Positions 18,609 to 28,422 of a stretch of DNA of 64,000 nt are shown here, one piece after another. Source of the DNA: Arthrobacter sp. (GTDB lineage Bacteria; Actinomycetota; Actinomycetes; Actinomycetales; Micrococcaceae); the NCBI GenBank assembly GCA_023264815.1, contig JAHFUZ010000002.1, positions 247,748-311,747 of the forward strand, read 5' to 3'. The position numbers and the translations under genes were made by a program. The notes beneath the pieces are model-generated. The model was not told the origin of the DNA and did no database searches. It was given only the letters and a program-made list of their open reading frames with translations. Positions within the stretch are counted from its first letter, which is position 1. Each line of letters opens with the position of its first letter.

Positions 18609-21185
18609 TTGCCAGGTATGAACCTGACTCGCGCCGAAGCCCGCGAGCGTGCCGAACTCATCAACGTTGACTCCTACGAGGTCGCCCTGGACCTCACCAG
18701 GGGCGGGCAGGTCTTCGGGACCACCACCACGGTGAAGTTCACGGCGGTGGCCGGCTCCTCCACGTTTATCGACGCGGTCACCCGCACCGTACACAGCGTC
18801 ACGCTCAACGGGCGGGCGCTTGACCCGCAAACCGTGGCTGACGGCGTCCGCATCCAACTGCCGGACCTGGCCGGTACGAACGAACTCACCGTGGTGGCAG
18901 ACGCGCCCTACATGAACACCGGTGAAGGGCTTCACCGCTTCGTCGATCCGGTGGACAACGAGGTGTACCTGTATACCCAGTTCGAGGTGCCCGATTCCCG
19001 GCGGATGTTCGCGGTCTTCGAACAGCCGGACCTCAAGGGGACCTTCGCGTTCACCGTCACGGCGCCGTCGCACTGGGACGTGATCTCCAACTCCCCCACC
19101 CCGGTGCCGGTGGAAGCCGCTCCCGGAGAAGACGGCGGAGCCCGCTCCGTCTGGACCTTCGCGCCCACCCCGCGGCTGTCGTCCTACGTGACGGCCCTGA
19201 TCGCGGGCCCGTACCAGTCGGTCCGCAGCGAGGTGGCCAGCTCAGACGGCCGCGTGATCCCGCTGGGCGTCTTCGCCCGGAAGTCGCTGATGCAGTACCT
19301 GGACGCGGACAACATCTTCGAACTGACCCGGCAGGGCTTTGAATTCTTCGAGGCGCAGTTCGGCTTCGCCTACCCGTTCGAGAAATATGACCAGCTGTTT
19401 GTGCCCGAATTCAACGCCGGCGCCATGGAGAACGCCGGCGCCGTGACCATCCTGGAAGGCTACGTCTTCCGCAGCAAGGTCACCGGGGCGCAGATTGAAC
19501 GCCGCGCCATCACGGTCCTGCACGAACTCGCCCACATGTGGTTCGGGGACCTGGTGACCATGCGCTGGTGGAATGATTTGTGGCTGAACGAATCCTTTGC
19601 CGAATACATGTCCCACCTGGCGGCGGTGGAAAATACCTCGTTCACGAGCGCGTGGACCACGTTCGCCGCCGTCGAGAAGTCCTGGGCGTACCGCCAAGAC
19701 CAGCTGCCCACCACGCACCCGATCTTTGCCGAGATCAACGACCTGCAGGACGTGGAGGTGAACTTCGACGGCATCACCTACGCCAAGGGCGCCTCGGTGC
19801 TGCGACAGCTGGTGGCCTGGGTGGGGCCGGAGCAGTTCATGGCCGGTGTCCGCGAGTACTTTGCGAAGCACGCCTGGCAGAACACCGAGCTCAGCGACCT
19901 CATGGCCGAGCTGGAAAAGGCCAGTGGCCGCGACCTGGACCAGTGGGGCCGGCTCTGGCTGGAAACTGCCGGCGTCAACACCCTCAAGCCCGAACTCGAG
20001 GTGGATGCGAACGGAAACCTGACCGCCTTCAGCATTGTCCAGACAGCCGTGGAGGAATGGCCCACCATCCGTCCGCACCGCCTGGCCGTCGGGTTCTATA
20101 ACCTGAACACCGCCGGCAAGCTGGAGCGTGTGCACCGGGAAGAACTCGATGTGGACGGCGAACGTACCGACGTTCCCGAACTTGTCGGGCTGGCGCGCCC
20201 GGACCTGATCCTGGTCAACGATGACGACCTCGCCTACGCCAAGGTGCGGCTCGACGAGAAGTCCCTAGCCACTGCGACGGCCCATCTGAAGGACTTCAGC
20301 GGCAGCCTTCCCCGCACCCTGGTATGGAACTCTGCGTGGGATGCCGCCCGTGATGGCGAGACCCCTGCACGCCAGTACATTGAGCTGATCCTTGCCAATG
20401 TGGCTGCCGAGTCGGACTCCTCGGTGATCCTGGTCCAGCTGCGCCAGCTGGCCACCACGCTGAACTTCTACGTTGCCGAGGACTACCGCGAAGCCACCGC
20501 CGTTGCCGCCGCGGACACGCTGTGGGACCTGTCCGGTGCAGCCGCCGGCGGCTCGGATGCGCAGCTGCAGTTCGTGAAGTCCTTTGCCCTGCTGGCCTCA
20601 AGTGCAGCCCAGCTGGACACCGTGGGCGGCCTGTTGGACGGTTCGATGGAGCTGGCCGGGCTGGCCGTGGACCAGGACCTACGCTGGGAACTCCTCACCG
20701 CGCTGGTGGCGGGCGGCCGGCTGGGCCAGGGCGAAATCGACGCGGAACTGGAACGGGACAACACCGCCAGCGGGCAGAACGCCGCGGCCCTGGCCAAGGC
20801 CGCTATCCCGACGCCGGAAGCCAAGGCTGCCGCGTGGGATTCGATCGTGGTCAAGGGCGAACTCTCCAACGCGCTGCAGGGATCTGCGGTCAATGGCTTT
20901 ATGCGCGTGCTGGACCGGACCCTGCTTGAACCCTACGCGGAGAAGTACTTCGACGCGGTCCCCGGGATCGTGGCAGACCGCACCCACGCACTTGCCCAGC
21001 AGATCGTCGTCGGGCTTTACCCGGCCCTTCTCACCACGCAGGCCACCGTGGACAGGACGGACACGTTCCTGGCAGCGCTGCCGGCGGACAGTGCCGCCCT
21101 GCGGCGGATGATGCTGGAAAACCGCGACGGCGTGGCGCGGGCCCTGCGCGCACGCGCGGCAGACATCCTTCCGGGCGACGATTAG
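18609..21185 (+). CDS. pepN: Aminopeptidase N
   Basis: M1 zinc metallopeptidase of 858 residues that removes N-terminal residues from peptides. The substrate loop GAMENAGA and the zinc site HELAH (residues 305-309) with the downstream NESFAEY glutamate are present, as is an ERAP1-like C-terminal helical domain. I chose the TTG at 18609 because GGAGG lies 6 bases upstream. The first ATG (18618) is too far from it, and the longer upstream frame is not family-like. There is no signal peptide, so it is cytoplasmic. The OsmC gene follows after 8 bases. Confidence 0.95.
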   Translation: MPGMNLTRAEARERAELINVDSYEVALDLTRGGQVFGTTTTVKFTAVAGSSTFIDAVTRTVHSVTLNGRALDPQTVADGVRIQLPDLAGTNELTVVADAPYMNTGEGLHRFVDPVDNEVYLYTQFEVPDSRRMFAVFEQPDLKGTFAFTVTAPSHWDVISNSPTPVPVEAAPGEDGGARSVWTFAPTPRLSSYVTALIAGPYQSVRSEVASSDGRVIPLGVFARKSLMQYLDADNIFELTRQGFEFFEAQFGFAYPFEKYDQLFVPEFNAGAMENAGAVTILEGYVFRSKVTGAQIERRAITVLHELAHMWFGDLVTMRWWNDLWLNESFAEYMSHLAAVENTSFTSAWTTFAAVEKSWAYRQDQLPTTHPIFAEINDLQDVEVNFDGITYAKGASVLRQLVAWVGPEQFMAGVREYFAKHAWQNTELSDLMAELEKASGRDLDQWGRLWLETAGVNTLKPELEVDANGNLTAFSIVQTAVEEWPTIRPHRLAVGFYNLNTAGKLERVHREELDVDGERTDVPELVGLARPDLILVNDDDLAYAKVRLDEKSLATATAHLKDFSGSLPRTLVWNSAWDAARDGETPARQYIELILANVAAESDSSVILVQLRQLATTLNFYVAEDYREATAVAAADTLWDLSGAAAGGSDAQLQFVKSFALLASSAAQLDTVGGLLDGSMELAGLAVDQDLRWELLTALVAGGRLGQGEIDAELERDNTASGQNAAALAKAAIPTPEAKAAAWDSIVVKGELSNALQGSAVNGFMRVLDRTLLEPYAEKYFDAVPGIVADRTHALAQQIVVGLYPALLTTQATVDRTDTFLAALPADSAALRRMMLENRDGVARALRARAADILPGDD

Positions 21186-21193
21186 GGGACGGC

Positions 21194-21679
21194 ATGGGGC
21201 TGAGCGAACACCACTATTCCCTAACGGTGCAGTGGACCGGCAACCGCGGTGAGGGGACGTCGTCCTACCGCGGCTACTCACGCGACCACGAAATCGCGAT
21301 TCCAGGCCTCCCGGTGCTCAAGGGTTCGGCCGATCCGACATTCCACGGGGACCGTGAACGCTACAACCCCGAGCAGCTGCTCCTCGCGGCCCTCGCCCAG
21401 TGCCACATGCTGTCCTTCCTGCACGTGGCGGTGCGGCACGGGGTGGTGGTCACCGAGTACCAGGACAAGGCCACGGGTGTGATGCGGCTGAACCGGGACG
21501 GCAGCGGCCAGTTCGAATCCGTCACGCTGAACCCGCGCGTGACGGTGGCGGATCCGGCCCATGTGGCTCTCGCGGAGCAGATGCACCACGAAGCCAACCA
21601 GGTCTGCTTCATCGCACGGAGCGTGAACTTCCCGGTGCTGCACTCCCCCGTGACCGTCGCGTTCCCGCAGCCCAACTAA
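21194..21679 (+). CDS. OsmC family protein
   Basis: A 161-residue OsmC/Ohr-fold protein. The first catalytic cysteine is in LAALAQCHMLSF and the second in ANQVCFIARSVN. Members reduce organic hydroperoxides through this cysteine pair. The sequence is closer to the general OsmC/YhfA branch than to Ohr (inference). It is probably co-transcribed with pepN, having AGGGGA before its ATG. Confidence 0.88.
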   Translation: MGLSEHHYSLTVQWTGNRGEGTSSYRGYSRDHEIAIPGLPVLKGSADPTFHGDRERYNPEQLLLAALAQCHMLSFLHVAVRHGVVVTEYQDKATGVMRLNRDGSGQFESVTLNPRVTVADPAHVALAEQMHHEANQVCFIARSVNFPVLHSPVTVAFPQPN

Positions 21680-21690
21680 ATCCCGGCGAA

Positions 21691-22309
21691 TCAGCGGGTG
21701 CCGAGGAGCTCACCGGCCAGGCGGGCCTCCGTTGCGGGCGCCAGCCCCGCCTTGCGGTGCCGCGCGAGCCCCTGCCGTCGCTCGTCCGCCAGGGTGTCCG
21801 CGAGCGTCTCCTGCCACGGCCGTATTATCAGGCCGGCGGCCCGCGCGGCCTGGTTGCTGCGTGCGGAGAACCCGTCGTAGCCCGGCGCAGCCACACCGGG
21901 AGCGAATCCGGCCCGGCCCAGTAGTCGATGCCGTGTGACACGAGCCAGTCCTCCGGTGCCGGAACCACCTCGCCCGTGTATCCCGCAGCTGTCCGCGCCG
22001 CCTCAACGTAGTCGCCAAACGGCACAGGGTCCCCCACTGCGTTGAGCGCAACGGTCACGCCGCGCGCGGCGGCGGTGAGGACCCAGCGAGCCAGGTCCCG
22101 GACGTCGATGACCTGCGTGGCGTGGGCGGCGATGTCAGGGACGACGGCGGGACCGTTGTCCCGCGCAAACCTCGCCGGCCAGTATCCATAGCGGTCAGTT
22201 CCGTCTCCGGGACCGCCCATCAGGCCGGCACGGCAGAGATGGGCCTTGTGACCTGCGGCCTTAAGGGTTTCCTGCTCGATGGCCGCTTTGGACTCGCCGT
22301 AGTTCTTTC
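21691..22309 (-). pseudogene. NAD-dependent epimerase/reductase, 3' fragment
   Basis: This is the C-terminal two thirds of a Rossmann-fold epimerase-like protein. The frame read from 22309 gives KNYGESKAAIEQE and continues through RYGYWPARFARDNG and YWAGPDSLPVWL. The match then moves to another frame (PGYDGFSARSNQAARAAG) ending at 21691, so a frameshift lies near 21890. The N-terminal part is at 30531-30759 on the same strand, 8.2 kb away. The two halves are separated by a transposon whose terminal repeat begins exactly at the break (22310). Confidence 0.88.
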
Positions 22310-22320
22310 TTATGTGGACA
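22310..22320 (+). repeat. Left terminal inverted repeat of the transposon
   Basis: TTATGTGGACA, the perfect reverse complement of 30520-30530. The epimerase frame stops being recognisable exactly here. Confidence 0.8.
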
Positions 22321-22376
22321 CTGCGCGCCTTTCAGTCGTGTGGTCCAAGGGGTGTTGCACTGGAAAGGTGACGCAG

Positions 22377-23488
22377 ATGCGGGTTGTAACGACCAAGTCA
22401 TCCGGGACGGTTTCCGCCGTGATGCTTCTGGATCCAGACGGGTCAGCGGTGGTTCCAGCCTGCAGGTTCTTGCAACACATTTTGGATTCCGGAGGCAGTC
22501 CGAACACCGCTTCTGCCTACGGCTTCGATCTGAAGAACTTGTTTGAATTCCTCGAGGAGACCGGCACGGACTGGGAAGATTTTCGGCCCGCTGTGGCGCT
22601 GAACTTCTTGGGCTGGTTGAGGAGGCGGCCGAGCCGGAGACCAGCCCAGCGGCTTGGTCTTGCCATGACCGGTCCTGAGGGGCGGCTACTGGCCGCGGCC
22701 ACTGTTGCCCGGGTGCTGGCGGCCGTTTCAAGCTTTTACGACTGGGCCATCGTCGCCGAGATGTTCGACGCGGAGAACCCCATGCGCCGTCAGCCTGATC
22801 AGTCATTGGCCATGGCGAGTGAGCGGCACCGCCCCTTTACAGGCGGTGCAAGCAGGCAGCAGCCGATGCGGCGACAAATTAGGGTCAAGCTGCCGCTGAG
22901 ACTGCCGCGTCCCTTGGCCATACCTGAAGTTGAGGCCCTGCTGAACAGCATGACTTCCCTGCGGGATCTGGCCATGGTCCTGCTGATGTTTGACGGGGAC
23001 TGCGTCCCGGGGAGGTGTTGAGCCTGCACCTTGAGGACATATCGTACGGGCGTCGGCGCGTCACCATCCGCAAACGCGATGACCATCCACGCGGATCGAG
23101 AGGGAAATCCCGCCAGGAACGCGTTGTCGATGTGCTCGAACCCCGCACCCTGGACGCCGTCAACAGATATGTCATGCGTGAACGCCCATCCCAATCAGAG
23201 AGCCCGTTTCTCTTCCTGGTCGGCCGCGGTACCCGATCGTGTGATCCACTTTCGTACGACGCGCTGGTGCGGATGTTCGCCCGCCGGCTGAACGGGCTCG
23301 GATTGCGGGCCCCTGAGCAGACACCGCATGCCTTGCGTCATACCCACGCGACCCTGATGTGGGAAGCCGGCATGCGCGAGTTGGCACTCCAACAACGCCT
23401 GGGTCATGCGTCACCGGAGTCCACCCGGATTTACACCAGGGTCTCGGATTCTCAGGTCCGCGACGAGTACTGTAAGCGGCAACTTTAA
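22377..23488 (+). pseudogene. Tyrosine recombinase (TnpA-like), frameshifted and interrupted by an IS
   Basis: The N-terminal frame from the ATG at 22377 has a core-binding domain (SPNTASAYGFDLKNLFEFLE). The catalytic domain continues in another frame: LRPGEVLSLHLED, HALRHTHATL, LGHAS and the nucleophile in IYTRVSD. One G is missing in the run at 22995-22998, where the frames switch. The current C-terminus RDEYCKRQL reads into an IS21 element that starts at 23471. Without the IS and with one G restored, the ORF is 373 codons and ends DEYRAALGALR, with its TGA at 26219-26221. Confidence 0.87.
23466..23470. repeat. IS21 target-site duplication, left copy (AGTAC)
   Basis: AGTAC directly precedes the left IS end and is repeated directly after the right end at 26190-26194. 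A 5-base duplication fits the IS21 family. Confidence 0.85.
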
Positions 23489-23561
23489 ACTGACCGGAGA
23501 CGGCAAAACTGATTGACCGTTCGCGGCAGTGGTTTTGACCAGCGGCGGCAAGCATTTTTGA
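23471..23561 (+). repeat. IS21 left end with tandem transposase-site motifs
   Basis: Three spaced copies of a GACC-(2 to 4 bases)-GGCGGCA-like motif follow the TGT terminus (around 23491, 23515 and 23534). They mirror the array at the right end. Confidence 0.7.
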
Positions 23562-23711
23562 ACAGCAGTCCGCCACTACGAGTGGGCGCTGTGTGCCGGG
23601 ATTCCCTTGTTCATCCCTCGTGTCGTTACGGGGAGAGCCCCTTCCTTCCGCGGTGAAATGGCGATGCCAATCGTCTGTATTTCACCCGTGATGGGAAGGA
23701 AGGGGCTTGTT

Positions 23712-25265
23712 GTGAAGTCTCCAGGAGAGTTCATGGAAATTTTAGCTGCTTATGATTTGACCCGGTCATACCGGGATGCCGCGAAGATCTGCGGCGTTTC
23801 ACACAACACGGTGCGCTCGTATGTGAAGGCCCGCCAGGACGGTGCGCAGGCGCCGGTGGCCCGGCAGCGCGGCCGGATGACCGACCCGTTCCTGCCCCAG
23901 ATGATCTCCTGGGTGGAGCAGTCCCGTGGGAAAATCCGCGGCGACATCGTGCATGAGAAGCTCCGCGCTCTGGGGTTCACCGGGTGTGAGCGGACGACCA
24001 GGACCACGCTGGCTGAATTGAAGGCGAAATACCGGGCCCGGAACGTGCGGGTGCACCGGCCTTGGACGCCTGAGCCGGGTCTATGGCTACAGTTCGACTA
24101 CGGGGATGGGCCCGTGGTTGACGGTGTGAAGACCGTGTTGTTCGTGGCCTGGCTGGCCTTCTCGCGGTTCCGGATCGTGATCGCCTTGCGTGACAAGACG
24201 ATGCCGAGCGTCTTCGCCGCTCTGGACCGGTCGTTCCGCATGGCCGGCGGCGTCCCGACCTACGTTCTGACCGATAACGAGAAAACGGTCACGGTCGAAC
24301 ACGTCGCCGGTATCCCGGTGCGGAACGCACAGATAGTGGCGTTTTCCAGGCACTATTCGACGTCCATGCAGACGTGCATCCCGGCCGACCCTGCTTCGAA
24401 GGGCGGGGTGGAGAACGCGGTCAAGATCGCTAAAGCCGACCTCGTCCCCACAGAGACCAATCTCCTGCCGGAGTACCGTTCCTTCGCCGAGCTGGAAGCT
24501 GCGTGTGAGGCGTTTATGGAGGAGGTGAATTCGCGGGTGCACCGGGCGACGCTGGAGATCCCGAAGGACATGCTCGGGGTTCTCGAACGGCCCCGGTTGC
24601 ATCCGGTCCCGGCGACACCGGTGACGGCGAGTTTCGGTCACACCCGCCAGGTCCCACCGAACACACCCATGGTCACCTTCCAGCAGTGCCGCTACTCCGT
24701 CCCGCACACCCTGATGGGTCAGGTGGTCTGGGTGCGTGGCACCGAGACCGAGATCGTGATCGTGCACGTCGGCGCTGCGGGCCCGGTCGAGGTCGCCCGG
24801 CACCAGCTCACCCGTCCCGGCACCCCCGCTATCATCGAGGCCCACTTCCCGCCGGCCCCGGCGGGCGCCTTGGAGCGGGTGATCCGCCCGACGAACAAGG
24901 CCGAGGAAGAGTTCCTGGCCCTCGGCGCCGGCGCCGCGCTCTGGCTCAAGGAAGCCGCCGCTGCCGGGACCGGAAAGATCCGGCACAAAATGGAACGTGC
25001 CGTCACCCTCGCCAAGGTCGTCGGAGCCGACGAGGTCGACAAGGGCCTCGGTGCGGCAGCGGTGCATCAGCGATTCACCCACGAGGACCTGCTCTCCATC
25101 GTCAACAGCGCCGGCGGGACGGACCACACAACCGGCACCCACACCGTCACCGACCAGGGCCGGTGGTTAAGCCAGGGCACCAGTTCCTGGGCCAACTTCG
25201 GCACCACCCACGCCACCGGACCCGCCGTTGACGGCGATTTTGAAGGAGCCATCGATGAGCGCTAA
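23712..25265 (+). CDS. istA: IS21 family transposase IstA
   Basis: DDE transposase of 517 residues from the GTG at 23712, which has AAGGGG upstream; the longer frame from 23607 is unlikely. An N-terminal HTH (YRDAAKICGVSHNTVRSYVK) is followed by the integrase core with Asp in LQFDYGDG, Asp in VLTDNEKT and Glu in KGGVENAVK. A C-terminal Mu-type beta domain is present. Its 3' end overlaps istB by 11 bases. It cuts and joins the IS ends with IstB as the ATPase partner. Confidence 0.93.
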   Translation: MKSPGEFMEILAAYDLTRSYRDAAKICGVSHNTVRSYVKARQDGAQAPVARQRGRMTDPFLPQMISWVEQSRGKIRGDIVHEKLRALGFTGCERTTRTTLAELKAKYRARNVRVHRPWTPEPGLWLQFDYGDGPVVDGVKTVLFVAWLAFSRFRIVIALRDKTMPSVFAALDRSFRMAGGVPTYVLTDNEKTVTVEHVAGIPVRNAQIVAFSRHYSTSMQTCIPADPASKGGVENAVKIAKADLVPTETNLLPEYRSFAELEAACEAFMEEVNSRVHRATLEIPKDMLGVLERPRLHPVPATPVTASFGHTRQVPPNTPMVTFQQCRYSVPHTLMGQVVWVRGTETEIVIVHVGAAGPVEVARHQLTRPGTPAIIEAHFPPAPAGALERVIRPTNKAEEEFLALGAGAALWLKEAAAAGTGKIRHKMERAVTLAKVVGADEVDKGLGAAAVHQRFTHEDLLSIVNSAGGTDHTTGTHTVTDQGRWLSQGTSSWANFGTTHATGPAVDGDFEGAIDER

Positions 25266-26043
25266 TACTATGGCCCCGTCCCTGACCGATACGGCGGTAG
25301 AGAACGTGATCGCGCTGATGCGCACGACCCGGATGCCGCATGCCCGCGCGGTCGTCGCCGAGGTCCTGGCCACCGCGAAAGCCCAACGCTGGGACCCCAC
25401 CGAAGTCGTCCGCGTCCTGCTCGAAGCCGAAGCCACCGGCCGGAACGCCTCGATGCTCGCCACCCGGCGCAAACGTGCAGGATTCCCCACCGGGAAGACC
25501 TTCGATGTCTGGGACGAGGCTCTGTCCACACTTCCGGCGGCGACGACGTCGTTTCTGCGGACGCTGGAGTGGGTGCGGCGGCGCGAGAACCTGATTGCCT
25601 GCGGGCCCTCGGGCACCGGCAAGACCCTGCTCCTGGAAGCACTCGGCCAGCAGGCTATCGATCAGGGCATGTCCGTGTCCTGGCTGAGCATGGAAGACCT
25701 CGGCGCGCTCGTGCGGCGGCACCGGATTGATGACAGCGTCAACAAAGCCATCGCCCGGGCAACCAACGTGGATTTGATTTGTATCGATGACATCGGCCTT
25801 TTGCCGGTTTCCGCCGACGCGGCCGAGGGCTTCTACCGGATCGTGGAAGCCTCCTACGAGAAGCGGTCCTTGGCGATCAGCTCGAACATCCACCCCTCCG
25901 GGTTCGATGAGCTCATGCCCAAAACCATTGCCACCGCGACAGTGGACCGGCTCCTCCACCACGCCCACCTCTGCCAAACCAGCGGCGAGTCCGTCCGGCT
26001 CATGCAAGCCCAAAACGGGAAAGGAACCCGCCCCATGAGCTAA
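25255..26043 (+). CDS. istB: IS21 family helper ATPase IstB
   Basis: AAA+ ATPase of 262 residues related to DnaC, which selects and remodels target DNA for IstA. Walker A is GPSGTGKT and Walker B LICIDDIGLL. The ATG at 25255 is chosen because GAAGGAG lies just upstream; it overlaps the istA stop, implying coupled translation. The protein appears full length and intact. Confidence 0.93.
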   Translation: MSANTMAPSLTDTAVENVIALMRTTRMPHARAVVAEVLATAKAQRWDPTEVVRVLLEAEATGRNASMLATRRKRAGFPTGKTFDVWDEALSTLPAATTSFLRTLEWVRRRENLIACGPSGTGKTLLLEALGQQAIDQGMSVSWLSMEDLGALVRRHRIDDSVNKAIARATNVDLICIDDIGLLPVSADAAEGFYRIVEASYEKRSLAISSNIHPSGFDELMPKTIATATVDRLLHHAHLCQTSGESVRLMQAQNGKGTRPMS

Positions 26044-26099
26044 CCCAAACCTGGTCAGGCGCCCCGCCCACCCGGCACACCCGGGGCGCCTGACCCTGT

Positions 26100-26189
26100 C
26101 CAAAAATACTTGCCGCCATCGGTCAATCACCTGCCGCCAACGGGCAAACCAGCATGCCGTCACCGGTCATTTCTAAGTTGCCGTTGACA
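26100..26189 (-). repeat. IS21 right end with tandem transposase-site motifs
   Basis: Read on the minus strand, it starts TGTCAACGGCAACTT and then shows TGACCGGTGACGGCA, GCCCGTTGGCGGCA and TTGACCGATGGCGGCA at regular spacing, matching the left end. Confidence 0.75.
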
Positions 26190-26194
26190 AGTAC
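26190..26194. repeat. IS21 target-site duplication, right copy (AGTAC)
   Basis: Second copy of AGTAC, directly outside the right IS end. It continues into CGAGCTGCC, the original 3' end of the tnpA-like gene. Confidence 0.85.
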
Positions 26195-26217
26195 CGAGCT
26201 GCCTTGGGTGCTCTCCG

Positions 26218-28317
26218 GTGACTTCCGCTGCACGGGCAACTGCACGGATAACCGCTCCTACAGCACGCCGCCACGCTACGGAAACCGAGTACGCTGCGTG
26301 GGTCAAGGCGTTTATCCCCCACTACGCGGCCCGCTACCAGCGTATGGCGTCCTACCGCCGGTTTGTTCAGACGTGACCTGACCTGGAGGACTGGTTCCGG
26401 GCGCCTCTTCTCGTCCGGGCCGGCTTCGTCGGCGGACCCCTTCGCGCCACTGGGCGCACGGACACCTTCGACGCCAGCGGCTACCTGGTCTATCTGGCCC
26501 TCGTGCACGGCGTCGGGCTGGACTACGAGTTCCTGTTCGTCCGAAAGTACGCCCGGCTATTCAGCATCGAGGCCGGCGGCAAGGGGCTCGGGGTGGACCT
26601 CGGCCTCTTTGAGGCTCACACGACACGGCTGACGGAGCTGGGATACCGTCCGGAGCCATCCCGTACGAACCTTACCTGGGCGGCCGGCCGACTACTGCTG
26701 CATCGCGGCGACCCGGATATTACGGCGATCAACGCCGAGGACCTGTTTGATATGGCCGAACAGGTACGGTCCTTTGGCCAACGGGAGGACTTCGCGCAGC
26801 TACGGGCCGCTCTCTATCAAAAGTTCCCTTGGCAGATGACCGGCGACAACGCCGGCGAACGCTTCGCTAAAGCTCACCTGGCGAAAGTCCACTGCCTGCA
26901 CGTCCTGCTGTTCAACATCGGGCAGGTCACCGACCCGCCGCTTGCTGGCACGAAGCGCCGCAAGAGCTGGGAAGAAAACCTGCTCCCAGAACCCTGCCCA
27001 CCCCGGATCCGGGCCGTCATTGAGCGCTATCTCCTCACCCGCCTTGAAGCACAGTTCGACCGCCCACAGACGGTCAGGATCACCAGGGAAGGCTTGCGGC
27101 GATTCGTGAACTGGCTCGGACGTGAACACCCAGAGGTCACAACCCTGGCCCAGCTGGACCGGACCTTGATTGAGGAATACCTCCGTTGGCTCCCCACCTA
27201 CCTGAGCCAGAACATAGGCCAACCGCTGCAGGTGACCACCCGCAAGCACGAGATCAATGCCATCGGAGCATTCTGTCGCGATACCAGCATGTGGGGCTGG
27301 GAGGACGTTCCGGGCGGCCCGCTGCTCACGACCCGGGACGCACCTCGCAGGCAGGAGACAATTCCCCGATACCTGCCCCGGCACGAATTGGACGCCCTGA
27401 TGACCGCGATAGAAGGGCTCTCTGACCCGTTGCAGCGGACCGCGCTGCTGCTGCTGCGGTGGTCCGGTGCAAGACGGGACGAGATCCGGCGACTCACCTG
27501 GGACTGCCTCGACACCTACGCCAGCGGCCACCCGAGGCTGCGGATCCCCGTGGGCAAAGGCCATTCTGAACGCCTGATCCCTCTGCATGCCGATGCGGCC
27601 GTTGCCCTGCAGGAGACAATCAACCAAGCCAAAGCGATGAAGGCAGTGGCGCGGCGTGATACCACTACAGGCCGGTTTGAGAACTACATCTTCGTCCGCA
27701 AAGGCAAACTCCTGTCATCCGCGACCCTCTTCGATGATGCCTTTGAAAAGGCTTGCACCGCTGGCGGCCTCGTCGACTCCAAAGGAACCAGGACCGTCAG
27801 CGCACACAGGCTGCGCCACACCCTCGGCACACAGCTCGCCGAAGGCGGAGCGCGAATTCAGACCATCATGACGATCCTCGGCCACAAGAGCGCTTCTATG
27901 TCCATGATCTACAGCCGCATTTCCGACCCGGAAGTTCGGCGGCAATACGAGGCTGCCCTTACTGCGGGCAACCGCATGGCCGGGCCGGCGGCCGAGGCAC
28001 TAATGAATGACAAACTTGATGACCAGGCCCTCCACTGGCTGCAAACCAACTTCCTGAAAACCGAACTGGAGCTGGGCCATTGCCTCCGGCTGCCTGCTGA
28101 GGGTCCTTGCGAATGCGAGCTTATGCTTTCGTGCCCAAAATTCCTCACCACCAGCGAGTACGTCCCCAGACTCCAGGCACGACTGGACCGCGAGGAAGAC
28201 CTCATCACCGATGCCCAGGCCCGGGGATGGTCCCGGGAAGTCGAACGCCACGAGGCAACACAACGCCGCATCAAGAAGCTATTGAGCGACTTGGATGAGA
28301 GCCACTTTGGCGGTTAA
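26218..28317 (+). pseudogene. Large tyrosine recombinase (TnpB-like) with an in-frame TGA
   Basis: The frame from the GTG at 26218 would encode 699 residues but has TGA at 26374-26376, within FVQT-stop-PDLEDWF, where Trp (TGG) would fit. The remaining open part from the GTG at 26503 gives 604 residues. The catalytic residues are all present: Arg in SGARRDEIRRL, HRLRHTLG, LGHKSASMS and Tyr in IYSRISD. A Cys-containing tail (GPCECELMLSCPKF) and a helical C-terminus follow. The GTG overlapped the original stop of the first recombinase (GTGA), so the pair was an operon before the IS21 landed upstream. Confidence 0.87.
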
Positions 28318-28422
28318 TCAATTTTTTATTTGACTAGTCGGTCGCCCATTTTGCTCACAACGGGGAACGCAGAAGATTCCAAGGTTTGTACCAAAACCAC
28401 CGATGTGCCTCAGCCTGGGCAT

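Larger units (their letters stand above)
23471..26189. mobile_element. IS21-family insertion sequence
   Basis: A 2719-bp element with istA and istB. Its ends match as inverted repeats over the outer 35 bases (29 identical), both starting TGT and containing CGGCAACTT and TGACCGG. It is flanked by the direct duplication AGTAC. Each end holds several copies of a TGACCG/GGCGGCA-type motif, the multiple transposase sites known for IS21 elements. Both genes look intact, so it may still be mobile. It interrupts the last nine codons of the tnpA-like recombinase. Confidence 0.9.

Noticed and set aside
23607..23711. N-terminal extension of IstA
   Set aside because: The family start fits the GTG at 23712 with a good ribosome-binding site; the upstream residues are not IS21-like.
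26374..26376. TGA in the large recombinase as a selenocysteine codon
   Set aside because: No SECIS-like structure is evident, the position fits Trp by context, and this family is not known to use selenocysteine.
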